In this document: one piece after another, positions 24,285 to 33,993 of the stretch
Layout of the letters: each line of letters opens with the position of its first letter
How positions within the stretch are numbered: position 1 is the stretch's first letter
Source of the DNA: Spirochaetia bacterium UBA2205
GTDB lineage: Bacteria; Spirochaetota; UBA4802; UB4802
NCBI GenBank assembly: GCA_002328585.1
Contig: DCUV01000014.1
Span: 126,845 to 172,458 of the forward strand
DNA: 45,614 nt
Direction: 5' to 3'
Notes under the pieces: generated by a model
The model's database searches: none
The model's input: the letters and a program-made list of their open reading frames with translations, nothing else
What the model was told of the DNA's origin: nothing
Translations under genes and position numbers: made by a program

Positions 24285-24395
24285 GTCATCCTGAACTGGA
24301 TTCATGATCAACAGATACCCATACTCCCCTCGCCTTACGAAGGAGAGGGGTTAGGGGTGAGGTTGAACGAGACTCCGGATCAGGTCCGGAATGAC
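24285..24395. repeat. Dispersed palindromic repeat, copy C, with inner GC-rich hairpin
   Basis: The outer part GTCATCCTGAACTGGATTC ... GATCAGGTCCGGAATGAC matches copies A and B. Into it is placed a second palindrome, CCCCTC g CCTT ACG AAGG a GAGGGG (24326-24350) then TTAGGGGTGAGG. The element splits the reductase genes from the CoA ligase. Short elements of this look are common in several phyla. Nothing else is seen in the 24205-24466 gap except the next ribosome site. Confidence 0.75.
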
Positions 24396-24466
24396 AGGTG
24401 ATTGAGTAGAGGCGTATGACGATGTGCATAAAAAAACAATAATCATAATTTTGCAGGAGGTTATAT

Positions 24467-26188
24467 ATGTACGAAAAAAAACCGTGGCTTAAATTTTATG
24501 GTGATGTACCTCATACTTTAGAGTATCCAAAAGTTACTATGTATGAAGCACTCATGAATACGGTGAGTCGTAAACCCAATACTATTGCATGGGATTTTAT
24601 GGGGCATACTGCTACCTATAAGGAATTCTCAAAACTTATTGACCAGTGTGCCAGAGGCTTATATGCATTGGGATTACGAGAAGGTGATACAATAACTATC
24701 TCGATGCCTACAGTGCCTCAGGGGATAATCTGTTTTTATGCTGTTAATAAGATTGGTGCCATTGCCAGTATGATTCATCCACTATCGCCACCAAAGGAAA
24801 TAGAATTTTATCTTAATATAAGCAATAGCAAATTTGCATTAACTATTGATGCATTCTATAATGCATTTAACGAAATTATGGATAAAACTCCATGTAAAAC
24901 ATTGATACTTGCTAAGATTTCTGATTATTTACCAGGGCTTAAAGCATTGGGATTTAAGCTAACAAAGGGTAGAAAAATACCAAAGGTGCCCAAAGATCCT
25001 CGTGTTGTATGGTGGCATGATGTAATGAAACAATCTTCAGGTGATGTTCCAAAATCCAATATGAAAACTGATGATATGGCTGTAATATTGTATAGTGGCG
25101 GTACAACTGGAATGCCAAAAGGTATCATGCTTTCCAATATGAATTTTATCAGTGAAGGAAAGCAGGTAGCTGCATGGGGCAGGATGTCGGAGGGTGATGC
25201 AGTGCTGGCAATTTTACCAATATTCCATGGATTTGGATTGGGTGTTTGTGTTAATGCTTTCTTTATGGGTGGCGGTAAAAGCATACTGGTGCCTCAATTT
25301 GATGCAGTTGTTATCGCAAAATTGATCAAAAAAACAAAGCCAAACTTTCTGATTGGTGTGCCAACATTATTTGAAGCATTAAGTAAAAGCAAGGTTATTC
25401 AATCAGCAGATTTGTCGTGCATAAAAGCTGCATTCAGTGGTGCAGATACATTGCCAAGGGTTGTCAAAGATGAGTTTGAAAGAGTTGTAGCACAACAGGG
25501 AGGAAATGCTAAATTGCGCGAAGGTTATGGATTAACCGAGTCAGTAACTGCTATTATGGCAATGCCAATGAATGAATATAGGGAAGGCAGTATTGGGATC
25601 CCATTTCCTGATATGCTGGCAAAGATTGTAAAAACTGGAACTACTCAGGAGGCTCCGTGGGGAGAAGAAGGTGAAATTTGTATACAAGGCCCTGCTGTCA
25701 TGATTGGATATCTCAATCAACCGGAGGAAACTGCTAAAACATTACGCAAACATGATGATGGTTTGGTATGGTTGCATACAGGCGATATTGGCACAATGGA
25801 TGAAGATGGTTTCTTCTACTTTAAATTGCGACTTAAAAGGATGATAAAATCGTCTGGTTTTAATGTATATCCAACACAAGTTGAGGATGTATTGCGCAAA
25901 CACCCCGCAGTTGATCAGGCATGTGTTATTGGAGTACCTGACAAAGCACAGGTGGAAAGAGTAAAGGCATTTGTTGTTTTAAAACCAGAATATAAGGATA
26001 AGAAGAGTGATGATTTGGTACAGGAATTGATAAAACACTGCAGGGATCATTTGATAAAATGGAGTTGCCCGCGCGAGATAGAGTTTAGAGATGAATTGCC
26101 ACAGACAAAGGTTGGGAAAATAGCATTTAATGTACTTGAAGATGAGGAAAAGGAAAAGCTAAAAGCAAAAGGTGAATATACCGGCTAA
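24467..26188 (+). CDS. AMP-forming acyl-CoA/aryl-CoA ligase
   Basis: A 573-residue ANL-superfamily ligase that activates a carboxylic acid with ATP and joins it to CoA. Core motifs in order are the phosphate loop YSGGTTGMPKG (about 208-218), ILPIFHGFGLGVCVNAFFMG, the A5 motif GYGLTES, LHTGDIG, the hinge RLKRMIKSSGFNVYPTQVED, and the C-terminal catalytic Lys in PQTKVGKIAF (about 550). AGGAGG six bases before ATG 24467 is ideal. Placed after the BcrC/BcrB-like genes, it probably supplies their CoA thioester. Substrate chain or ring type cannot be read from sequence. Confidence 0.92.
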   Translation: MYEKKPWLKFYGDVPHTLEYPKVTMYEALMNTVSRKPNTIAWDFMGHTATYKEFSKLIDQCARGLYALGLREGDTITISMPTVPQGIICFYAVNKIGAIASMIHPLSPPKEIEFYLNISNSKFALTIDAFYNAFNEIMDKTPCKTLILAKISDYLPGLKALGFKLTKGRKIPKVPKDPRVVWWHDVMKQSSGDVPKSNMKTDDMAVILYSGGTTGMPKGIMLSNMNFISEGKQVAAWGRMSEGDAVLAILPIFHGFGLGVCVNAFFMGGGKSILVPQFDAVVIAKLIKKTKPNFLIGVPTLFEALSKSKVIQSADLSCIKAAFSGADTLPRVVKDEFERVVAQQGGNAKLREGYGLTESVTAIMAMPMNEYREGSIGIPFPDMLAKIVKTGTTQEAPWGEEGEICIQGPAVMIGYLNQPEETAKTLRKHDDGLVWLHTGDIGTMDEDGFFYFKLRLKRMIKSSGFNVYPTQVEDVLRKHPAVDQACVIGVPDKAQVERVKAFVVLKPEYKDKKSDDLVQELIKHCRDHLIKWSCPREIEFRDELPQTKVGKIAFNVLEDEEKEKLKAKGEYTG

Positions 26189-26206
26189 ATATCCGATAAT
26201 GGGAGC

Positions 26207-28588
26207 ATGAAGAATTTTTTTGCATATTTATTTGATTTAACATTTCGCAAACCAAAGCTGCGGTATTTCGTATGGGGTGTTATTGTATTTTTGCTTATCT
26301 ATGGCAGTTTTTATTTGTTCTATCAGGAGGTGGTTACATTTCCTGTGGGATGGGAAAAAAGTGTTATCATAACACCCTATACGCTGAAAATTAAATCACC
26401 GTATGCGGTTAGCAAGGGAAATGTAATTGCTGCTGCTTTTGAAGGTAACGAAAAGAACGAAAATGGTGTGTATATTACCCTATCATTAAATGCAGGACAT
26501 GATTTTTTACCTCCCTACAAATTAGATACCATTGATCCAGCAGTAGCAATACGCCCCCATGTGGCAATATCAAATAATGGGCATATAGCATGTACATGGC
26601 ATAATCTTATTAATAACAGAAGTGCCATAATGCTTACCATATCAAACGATCTGGGGGCTACATGGACAAAACCTGTTGCCCTATCATTTATATCCGATCA
26701 GTCCATGCTTTCTCAGGTTTATTATGATGCTTCAGGCGGGTTACATCTGTTTTTTCATGGTACGTTACGGGGACGTGTGATACTATACCACGCATATTCT
26801 ATAGATGAGTTGAATTTTTCGCAATTGGATACAATCACTGATATTTCATCTGAATATAGAGGCATCTTTTTCCCCGCTATCGCTTTCAGCAATAATGCAA
26901 TATATATTGTAATGCAGGGTAAAACACTCAGTGGTGGTTTGTTGTCAGATGATTTATTCTTTTTATATTCTACTAATAACGGGAAAAGTTTTTCTAACCC
27001 TAAAAAAATAACAACAAGTCCTGCTAATGATTCATCGCCTTCAATCATTTTGCATAATGATATTATTTATTGTGTTTATCAAAACAATGAAAATCGTCAG
27101 TGGGGCATAAAGCTACTCCGTGGATTTGATAAAGGCAAAAATTGGGAAACTCAACCTTTTAATGTTACTACTGCAAACATTGATTGTTTCCAGCCACGAG
27201 TTGTTGCTGCTTCTAACGATGATTTGATTATAGTATGGCATGATGCACGGGAACGTTATGAAGCTGTTTTTGCCAAAAAATTTTCACTTATTGATAACAC
27301 ATTAGCCAGTGAAGTAAGAATTTCAGACCCCAATGTTAATTCTAATGATCAATTTCCGGTCTTGAGTGGACAACGCATTTTATTATTCTGGAACAGCAAT
27401 GAAAGGCTGATTGCAAAATTTTCGGATATTTCAGTACTGCCGCCCAGGATATATTCGGTTACTCATCCTGAGGGCAGGTGGACACGCAGTACAACAGCAA
27501 TATTGGAATGGATACCACCGGTAGATGAATCAGGTATTGCAGGATATGCCGTTATTTATAATGAACTTCCAGCATTTGATCCAGCCGTACAAAATATTGA
27601 AGGTCCTATACGCAAATACATAGTTACTGATTTAAAAGATGGGGTGACCTATTTTCACATCAGGGCTATTGATAGGGCAGGTAATTATAGCCGAACAATT
27701 CATTATCCGCTTATGGTAAGCAGTACACCATTGCCAATGCCAATGGTAAGCTCTCCCACGCACCCTGAGGGTACTCAGATAAACAATCCTTCTCCGGTAT
27801 TACAATGGACAATTGATGAAGATGAAAGAGTAAAAGGTTTTTACTATTCAATTGCGAAAGATGCAATTAAAGAACCTTCAGATTTTACTACAGCCAATAC
27901 CGTTGGGTTTAACAATTTACCACAGGGCAGATATTTTTTCAGTTTGCGTCCTATTGATAAAACCAATATGAAAGGAAGGATCGCAACCTATGAGATAGTT
28001 ATTGGTAATGTTGAAAAAGCAGATGCTGAATATTATGAAAAGCTTGCAAAAGGGATAGTGCAGCCTCAAGAAAAACCTGAGGAGGGCATGGTTGTTCAAA
28101 GAAAATATCCATCAGTTGTCATTAATATACCTTTTAAAGAAATATATGCAACACATTTTTACAGGTTTCAGTTAATACCCCGGAATATAACGCCACAAAC
28201 AGTAGATGGTTTTTCAGTGATTGTGGCAAACAACAAAGAAGTTCCTCCATTTTTTATTTCACATAACGAAGGCGATGTTACATTGACCAATGTGAAGCCC
28301 GGCAAATATGTTATAGCAGCACGTATGCGGTATAGTGATTATCAGAATGGAAAAAGAGTGTACCGGTGGACTAAACCATGCTACAGGGAATTGATGGTTA
28401 AATCTGCACATACATCTCCGCTTATGCATTATGCTGACAATCTTTATGTTATGATCAAAGACAGGCAATTAATTACAGCAATTTACAGTGTTGGATTACT
28501 GGCAATTGTTCTTATTGTTGGGATGAGTGCCCGAATATCATTCTCATTTCAAAAATTGCTGTACCGTGTTTCTTTGTTGTTTCGATAG
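26207..28588 (+). CDS. Membrane-anchored sialidase-like (Asp-box) and FN3-domain protein
   Basis: A 793-residue protein. An N-terminal transmembrane helix (about 18-42) is followed by an extracytoplasmic beta-propeller with Asp-box repeats (SNDLGATWTKP, STNNGKSFSNP, GFDKGKNWETQP) of BNR/sialidase type to ~400. Two fibronectin-III-like domains cover about 425-615 (VTHPEGRWTRSTTAILEW, SSPTHPEGTQINNPSPVLQW), then a beta-rich part. A second transmembrane helix (about 755-778) precedes a basic tail. The catalytic Arg triad of true sialidases is not evident, so binding or another glycan role is as likely. It starts 18 bases after the ligase and is probably co-transcribed. The HPEG repeat shows internal duplication. 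Confidence 0.85.
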   Translation: MKNFFAYLFDLTFRKPKLRYFVWGVIVFLLIYGSFYLFYQEVVTFPVGWEKSVIITPYTLKIKSPYAVSKGNVIAAAFEGNEKNENGVYITLSLNAGHDFLPPYKLDTIDPAVAIRPHVAISNNGHIACTWHNLINNRSAIMLTISNDLGATWTKPVALSFISDQSMLSQVYYDASGGLHLFFHGTLRGRVILYHAYSIDELNFSQLDTITDISSEYRGIFFPAIAFSNNAIYIVMQGKTLSGGLLSDDLFFLYSTNNGKSFSNPKKITTSPANDSSPSIILHNDIIYCVYQNNENRQWGIKLLRGFDKGKNWETQPFNVTTANIDCFQPRVVAASNDDLIIVWHDARERYEAVFAKKFSLIDNTLASEVRISDPNVNSNDQFPVLSGQRILLFWNSNERLIAKFSDISVLPPRIYSVTHPEGRWTRSTTAILEWIPPVDESGIAGYAVIYNELPAFDPAVQNIEGPIRKYIVTDLKDGVTYFHIRAIDRAGNYSRTIHYPLMVSSTPLPMPMVSSPTHPEGTQINNPSPVLQWTIDEDERVKGFYYSIAKDAIKEPSDFTTANTVGFNNLPQGRYFFSLRPIDKTNMKGRIATYEIVIGNVEKADAEYYEKLAKGIVQPQEKPEEGMVVQRKYPSVVINIPFKEIYATHFYRFQLIPRNITPQTVDGFSVIVANNKEVPPFFISHNEGDVTLTNVKPGKYVIAARMRYSDYQNGKRVYRWTKPCYRELMVKSAHTSPLMHYADNLYVMIKDRQLITAIYSVGLLAIVLIVGMSARISFSFQKLLYRVSLLFR

Positions 28589-28616
28589 TTACTTTAAAAT
28601 CAATCCATGATGAAAT

Positions 28617-28934
28617 TTAATCGGTAATGATATTTAAATTAGTCTGAGGCGGGCTGCTGTCGCGAGGTGCTTCATACGGTGTTGCTGCTTTTTTATGAGC
28701 AGGTTGCTTTCCTTTATTGTCATGTTTTTTTACTGATGGTTGAATATTTGCTGATTTGATGGCAGAGACATTTTTTTGTTGATTACAACCCCTTATCATA
28801 ACTGTTACAACAATTACCATAACTATCGCCATAGCGATTATTATACCAATATGTTTAGTATTATTACCAGTGTGTACTACCTTTTTTTGTGTAGCATTTG
28901 ATAATCTGTTGGGAGTTGTGCCGTAGCGCTTCAT
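28617..28934 (-). CDS. Small single-pass membrane protein
   Basis: A 105-residue protein: a basic, Asn-rich cytoplasmic N-terminus, one transmembrane helix (about 28-47, IGIIIAMAIVMVIVVTVMI), then a low-complexity Lys/Gln/Pro tail (NQQKNVSAIKSANIQP, KKHDNKGKQPAHKK) suited to reach through the periplasm. No family is recognised. It sits 29 bases downstream of the RsbW-like kinase gene on the same strand and is probably co-transcribed with it. An ACTATCGC octamer (28822-28829) lies in the helix-coding part. Confidence 0.65.
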   Translation of the reverse strand: MKRYGTTPNRLSNATQKKVVHTGNNTKHIGIIIAMAIVMVIVVTVMIRGCNQQKNVSAIKSANIQPSVKKHDNKGKQPAHKKAATPYEAPRDSSPPQTNLNIITD

Positions 28935-28963
28935 GATATTATAGGATAGTTATTGTTATTGAT

Positions 28964-29374
28964 TTACCGTGATACTGTTGGGATTGCCATAGTGATGCTG
29001 TTGCCTTTTTTATTCCATACAATTTTTGCAAATTGTTTCATGATAAAGATACCTCTACCTCGTGGTTGAAAAGTTGGAGTAGCATGTGAATCAGGATGAT
29101 TAAACCCTTTCCCCTCATCGGTGATAGTAACATAGAGTTGCTTTTCGTCTGCCTGTACCATAACATGAACATATTTATTGTGATCCCATACATTGCCATG
29201 CTCCATTGCATTGGTAATGGCTTCATCAATAACAAGATATAATTCAAGATTATCTAATGCAATGTAAACCTTATTGATGGTTAGCTGGTTCATTATATCA
29301 TCAATAATTGACTTGCGTATTTCTTTAATAGTAGGATATTTAGCTTTCAACAAGGTCATCTTTGAATGCGGCAT
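28964..29374 (-). CDS. RsbW/SpoIIAB-like serine kinase (anti-sigma factor type ATPase)
   Basis: A 136-residue GHKL (HATPase_c_2) protein. It shows the N-box VIDEAITNAMEHGN, the G1 box DEGKGFNHPD and the G2 box PRGRGIFIMKQFAK, with no His-kinase phosphoacceptor domain, as in anti-sigma kinases that phosphorylate STAS antagonists. The frame is open to 29485 but runs through the tRNA gene. ATG 29374 with AGAGGA upstream is the real start. Possible partners in the window are the STAS protein at 42929-43264 and the PP2C receptor at 6870-8852. No sigma factor gene is adjacent. Confidence 0.9.
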   Translation of the reverse strand: MPHSKMTLLKAKYPTIKEIRKSIIDDIMNQLTINKVYIALDNLELYLVIDEAITNAMEHGNVWDHNKYVHVMVQADEKQLYVTITDEGKGFNHPDSHATPTFQPRGRGIFIMKQFAKIVWNKKGNSITMAIPTVSR

Positions 29375-29403
29375 ATAATCCTCTGAAAACAATATTACAG
29401 TCT

Positions 29404-29478
29404 TCGGGATGGGGAGATTTGAACTCCCGGCCTCTTCGTCCCGAACGAAGCGCGCTAACCGGACTGCGCTACATCCCG
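29404..29478 (-). tRNA. tRNA-Pro (anticodon CGG)
   Basis: A 75-nt cloverleaf on the minus strand. The acceptor stem is CGGGATG/CATCCCG with discriminator A. The D arm is GCGC...GCGC. The anticodon stem CTTCG/CGAAG has loop TTCGGGA, so the anticodon is CGG, reading CCG, with G37 as usual for proline. The T arm is GGGAG TTCAAAT CTCCC. CCA is not encoded. Confidence 0.97.
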
Positions 29479-29500
29479 TATTCATGGAAAATTAAAATTT

Positions 29501-29529
29501 TGTATATTAATGTAGCAACATAACAACAA
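29501..29529 (-). promoter_or_regulatory. Promoter for tRNA-Pro and the downstream kinase gene
   Basis: On the minus strand TTGTTG (29529-29524), a 17-bp spacer and TATACA (29506-29501). The start would be near 29495, 17 bases before the tRNA. The kinase gene begins only 30 bases after the tRNA with no terminator between, so processing of a joint transcript is possible. Confidence 0.5.
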
Positions 29530-30139
29530 TATAAAAAAATTTAATTAAAAACATAATGTATGATATACAATTAAATCAAGGAAAATCCCAGTTTCCTTTC
29601 TCTATTCGTTTCTATAAAACATTACAATTTGTTATTGTATTTTCAAGCTACTATACTCAAAACTAAATGAATATTGCAAACATTTTTTTGATTACCAATT
29701 AATTATTTTGAATAAATTGTCTTAAACTGACTTTATAAATCAGTATTATTCCTTAAAAATAATTTCAAATTGAAAAGAGGTGGATCCCCGCCGCCGATAG
29801 CGTCGGGGGTGTATATTTATTATTATTTGTAGATAATTTTCCGTTTTGGAATTAACAATGTTTATCAATAGTTATGGAACAGTAAAAGTATAATGATTAT
29901 GAAATATTGTTTATATTTGCCGTCCAGTAATCTTAAAAAAAATACTTGCAATCAAATATGTATGATTTATAATACTATCCGTATGATGAAGTGGTTAATA
30001 ATGCATGAACATTAAATATATTATGTTTAGTATTGTAGATGTAGTAAGGTTAATCACAAATTTTAATTTATTGATAAAATACTAAAATATAAAAATGGCT
30101 ATGATAAAACATAGCCTTCATTTGTCAGGAGAGGTTGTT
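29530..30139. other. AT-rich intergenic region with a GC-rich hairpin
   Basis: No gene is seen. A 23-base GC-rich hairpin (29786-29808; CCCCG..GCC / GGC..CGGGG type arms with one mismatch and loop near GATAG) stands out in very AT-rich DNA. It has no T run, so it looks like a repeat element rather than a terminator. The plsB promoter must lie in the right part but no clear one is found. Confidence 0.45.
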
Positions 30140-32761
30140 ATGAAAAAAAATCGTGATGGTATTATCACATCGGGTATATATGATGGCTTAATTTACGAGC
30201 ACCTTAATTCGGTAGTAGAAAAATTAGCGCTGGTGCTTTTTACCACTGTTGATTTTGATAGTGAAAGTAAATCACGTATTGAGCAGTGTATGTCACAAGG
30301 GCATTTAGTTTATGCTTCCTTCCAGAGTTCAAACCTTTCTTTACTTATATTGTACAATATATTAAAAAGAAATAAATATCCACTTCCGGTTTTTGCATTG
30401 GAGTATAATCCTTTCTGGTTTCAGGATCTGGGATATATTGCACGAAGGTTGTGGCAATATTTTTCTTCTACAATATTAAGAAAACAATATGAATATGTTC
30501 TGGATACTGATTATGTAGAAAGTTTAATAAGGGACAATAAAAGCATCCTTTTTTCTCTTTTGTCAAAGCGATATTTCCTTAAACGATATACTCAGGTAAA
30601 ATATGATTCATTGCGTTATTTAATAGATGTTCAGAAAAGGATAGATGAACCAATCTTTTTATTACCACAGATGATATTCTGGAATCGTAATCCTGAGCGC
30701 TCAGGCAGTCCATTAGGGCCATTATATTCAATTATAAGCTCACTGGCAACAGGTGATAAAACATTGCTTTTTGCATGGCTATCCATAATGAAAAGTGCAA
30801 CACCACCGTTTGTGCGTATTGCCACGCCGGTTAATCTTAAAGAAGTCATTGAAAAAGCTAAAGTTGATGATACCCGACAATTAGCGGTAATGCTCAGGAA
30901 TAAGCTTCTTGATGACTATTATCATGAAAAGCGTACCATATTGGGGCCGGTTTTAAAATCTCAGCATGAAATGATGGAAAGGGTGTTATATCATCCAAAC
31001 GTTGAAAATGAGATAAAACGCCTTGTTGCTGAAGAAAATATTCCTGAGGCAAAATTGCGTAGAGATGCCTATAAATATTTTAAAGAAATAGCGGCTAACT
31101 TTTCAATTATCTATATTCGCTTATTTGAGATAGTTTTAGACTGGATGTTCCGGAAGATATTTGATGGTATACGGTACGATGCCAAAGCCATAGAGGAAAT
31201 ACGTCAGGCTGCGTCAAAGGGTCCGCTGGTGCTTACACCCTGTCATAAAAGCCATTTAGATTATCTGTTACTTTCATATGTATTTTATAAAAACAAGATG
31301 TGCCCACCGCATATTGCGGGAGGAGTAAACCTGTCGTTTTTCCCTATGGGTACTATTTTCAGGCATTCAGGTGCGTTTTTTATGCGCCGTACTTTCAAGG
31401 GTTTAAAATTATACCCAACTGTTTTTAAACAATATATAAAAACCATTATTTCTGAGGGATATACTGTTGAGTTTTTTATTGAAGGTGGACGTTCCAGGAC
31501 AGGCAAAATAACATTCCCCAAGCTGGGTTTTTTAAGCTACATTACCGAAGCTGTTGATGAAGGGTATAATACCGATGTGGTGTTTGTTCCGATTTCAATC
31601 AATTATGACCGTATTCTTGAAGAGTCAAGCTATGTTCAGGAACTTAAAGGAAAAGAAAAAGAAAAAGAATCAGTGGTAAGCCTGATGCAAAGCAGTAAAT
31701 TGCTTAATCGTAAATATGGTATGGTGTATATAAATTTTAATAAAACATTTACTTTAAAGGAACTTAAAGAAAAGCTTAACCCTGTCAATGTTACTGAAGC
31801 AGTTGCCATGAATATTGTCCGAAGAATTAATGATGTGGTAACTATCACACCGTTTTCGTTAACAACTACTGCCATCCTCATGTCATCGGTGAAAGGATTT
31901 TCACGTGACATGGTTAAAATTAACTTTGAGTCATTATACGATTACTGTGAATATAAAAATTATTCAATGTCAGAATCATTAAAAGATAAATCATATTTTG
32001 ATGAGATCATTGATTATGTTATTCAATCGTTTAAAGAAGACAAAATTTTAGAGACATTAAAAATAGTTGGAGAAGGTAAAAAGTTAGAAGCCATGCCTGA
32101 TATGTATGTGCTCCCGGAAGAAAACAGGCCAAGAATGATTTTTTACAAAAATTCAATTGTTCATTACTTTTTGCCTTTGACATTTTCGTCATTAGCTTTG
32201 AGGGTTTTGCATAAAAATGGACAATCTTCTTTTGATTCATTTAGAAGTGAATATGTATATATCCGTGATTTATTTATGAAAGAGTTCATTTATTCAGAGG
32301 ATATGCTTGAGGATGTTATGCAATCAATACAAAGTGTTGTTACATACATGCAGATGACTGGTTTTGCTACAGTCGCTCAGAATGAAATAACAATTAATGC
32401 GGATCGTGAAAAGGATGCAAAGCTTAGATTTTTTGGAAGAATATTGCAGGAATATTTAGAGTCATACTATGTTGTATGCGCAACATTACTTACTACAAAG
32501 CACACCCGGATTCAAAAAAAAGATTTGCTAACTGATATACGCAAAAATGGTGTCAGGATGTATCATACAGGCGAGATAATGCTTTCCGAGTCACTATCGC
32601 TCCCTAATTATACCAATGCATTGAGTTTATTGCGATCTGAAAAAGCATTATCGGAGAAGCAAATGGGAAGAAAAAATATTGTTATAGAAATTATAAATCA
32701 AAAAACATTAGAGATTCTCTTTGAAAAAATAAAAATTTATCTGGATGGTATCCGCGCATAA
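30140..32761 (+). CDS. plsB: Glycerol-3-phosphate 1-O-acyltransferase, PlsB type
   Basis: It acylates sn-glycerol-3-phosphate with acyl-CoA/ACP at the inner membrane, the first step of phospholipid synthesis. The four acyltransferase blocks are HKSHLDYLLLSY (HxxxxD, about 368), GAFFMRRTFKG, FFIEGGRSRTGK (about 446) and VFVPISINYDR. The long N- and C-terminal regions and 873-residue length fit PlsB rather than PlsY. ATG 30140 has AGGAG eight bases upstream and is preferred to ATG 30095. The gene stands alone, with a terminator 30 bases later. The substrate can come from the glpK product. Confidence 0.94.
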   Translation: MKKNRDGIITSGIYDGLIYEHLNSVVEKLALVLFTTVDFDSESKSRIEQCMSQGHLVYASFQSSNLSLLILYNILKRNKYPLPVFALEYNPFWFQDLGYIARRLWQYFSSTILRKQYEYVLDTDYVESLIRDNKSILFSLLSKRYFLKRYTQVKYDSLRYLIDVQKRIDEPIFLLPQMIFWNRNPERSGSPLGPLYSIISSLATGDKTLLFAWLSIMKSATPPFVRIATPVNLKEVIEKAKVDDTRQLAVMLRNKLLDDYYHEKRTILGPVLKSQHEMMERVLYHPNVENEIKRLVAEENIPEAKLRRDAYKYFKEIAANFSIIYIRLFEIVLDWMFRKIFDGIRYDAKAIEEIRQAASKGPLVLTPCHKSHLDYLLLSYVFYKNKMCPPHIAGGVNLSFFPMGTIFRHSGAFFMRRTFKGLKLYPTVFKQYIKTIISEGYTVEFFIEGGRSRTGKITFPKLGFLSYITEAVDEGYNTDVVFVPISINYDRILEESSYVQELKGKEKEKESVVSLMQSSKLLNRKYGMVYINFNKTFTLKELKEKLNPVNVTEAVAMNIVRRINDVVTITPFSLTTTAILMSSVKGFSRDMVKINFESLYDYCEYKNYSMSESLKDKSYFDEIIDYVIQSFKEDKILETLKIVGEGKKLEAMPDMYVLPEENRPRMIFYKNSIVHYFLPLTFSSLALRVLHKNGQSSFDSFRSEYVYIRDLFMKEFIYSEDMLEDVMQSIQSVVTYMQMTGFATVAQNEITINADREKDAKLRFFGRILQEYLESYYVVCATLLTTKHTRIQKKDLLTDIRKNGVRMYHTGEIMLSESLSLPNYTNALSLLRSEKALSEKQMGRKNIVIEIINQKTLEILFEKIKIYLDGIRA

Positions 32762-32788
32762 AACAAGGCTGATTATTTTAATGATAGT

Positions 32789-32845
32789 AATAGAGGCAGT
32801 TTTAAACAAAAGACTATAAAAAAGTAAACATGCCTCTATTTTTTT
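32789..32845 (+). terminator. Terminator of plsB
   Basis: The arms AATAGAGGCA (32789-32798) and TGCCTCTATT (32831-32840) are complementary, with a 32-base AT-rich loop, and lead into a run of T to 32845. The long loop is unusual but the stem and T run are convincing. Confidence 0.7.
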
Positions 32846-32949
32846 GCTACCTTTGACAATACTTTTTTTATGTAATTAACAATTGAGTATACAATGTTAG
32901 CACTATTTGTTATTAATCACACAGTTGTTGAAATAAAGCTATAGTTGTG

Positions 32950-33522
32950 TTATATGTTTAAGCGCGCCCCAATATTTATGGAATTACTGTGTAATGTTGC
33001 ATCATGTTCCTGCTTAGAATAGTTGTAAAGGTATTCCCCAAAAATCTGTATAAATGGAAATACTGTAAAAGCAGCCCCTAATCCAAAATAATATGAGTTA
33101 AACTTTTTTTCATCGGTATAAGTGCCTGATGGTGTATCAACCTTAATCTTTTCATTAATGGCTATGCCTGCACGCAGGTAAGGATGAATTAGAATAGGAA
33201 GTTCCAGCAATGCAATAGCATCTATGCCATACATGGTTTTTGTTAGATCATAATCTTTACCGCTATCTGAATATTCCAGTGGGGACCGTTGATAAAAACC
33301 ACCAATACCCATACTCAGTATCATTGGGATTATTGATTTGTTAAGATGTCCAATAAAACCATACTGCCAGCCATCAGTTTCAGCATCATCAACGGTGGGG
33401 CTATCTATTTTGCCAGCAAAGGTATATCCACCATATGCGCCAAAATCAACTATCGCAAAGGATACTGATGGTACAATCACCATTGCTACCACTAAACATG
33501 CTAATTTGTTTGAAAACTTCAT
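32950..33522 (-). CDS. Outer-membrane beta-barrel protein
   Basis: A 190-residue protein with a Sec signal peptide (KLACLVVAMVIVPSVSFA). The mature part has alternating hydrophobic strands and Gly/aromatic girdles (VDFGAYGGYTFAGK, WQYGFIGHL, MGIGGFYQRS, YYFGLGAAFTVFP, IFGEYLYNYSKQE), typical of an eight-stranded barrel. The last residues SINIGARLNI form a terminal strand, ending in Ile instead of the usual Phe. ATG 33522 follows AAGGAG at about ten bases; the frame upstream to 33582 is unlikely. It is probably an OmpW/OmpA-like small porin or adhesion barrel. Confidence 0.8.
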   Translation of the reverse strand: MKFSNKLACLVVAMVIVPSVSFAIVDFGAYGGYTFAGKIDSPTVDDAETDGWQYGFIGHLNKSIIPMILSMGIGGFYQRSPLEYSDSGKDYDLTKTMYGIDAIALLELPILIHPYLRAGIAINEKIKVDTPSGTYTDEKKFNSYYFGLGAAFTVFPFIQIFGEYLYNYSKQEHDATLHSNSINIGARLNI

Positions 33523-33993
33523 AATAAGTATCTCTCCTTGTTTTTTAAAAATATTAGTAATAGTTATCAATATTAATGACACAATACCTATAATAGGATA
33601 TACGATATCATTAATTATTGAATATCATTGGAAACTATCATAGTGGTTAATAATACATTGGCTATGCAATAAAGTGCAATGATTTTTCATGAGTAATGAA
33701 TAAATTTTATATAATCATGTATATAGTACTATAATGTAATGATTTGAATGTCAAAATATTTACATGGTACACGTTGTTTTATGGTATTTAATAATATTAC
33801 ATGGTTAACCGATATTGTACAGTAGGGTAGTTTTATAATTATTTATAAATTGTGTTTGATTATATATCTGTGAGTTTGTACTACGTTATTGTATTATTTG
33901 TGGTAAGTAATAGAAATTTTAATAAAAATTGTATATATTGATACTATAAGGAAATCTAAAGTTTAAAATTTAAAAGAAAAGAATGCAAATAGT
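33523..33993. other. 470-bp AT-rich intergenic region
   Basis: This region lies between two divergent genes. I find no ORF, terminator or RNA gene. It must hold promoters for both sides. A TACTAT at about 33942-33947 could be the -10 for the gene at 33994, but its -35 is poor. Confidence 0.4.

Noticed and set aside
29375..29485. N-terminal extension of the RsbW-like kinase
   Set aside because: It is the complement of the tRNA-Pro gene; the true start with AGAGGA is at 29374.
29786..29808. GC-rich hairpin as a terminator
   Set aside because: No T run follows on either strand; more likely a repeat fragment.
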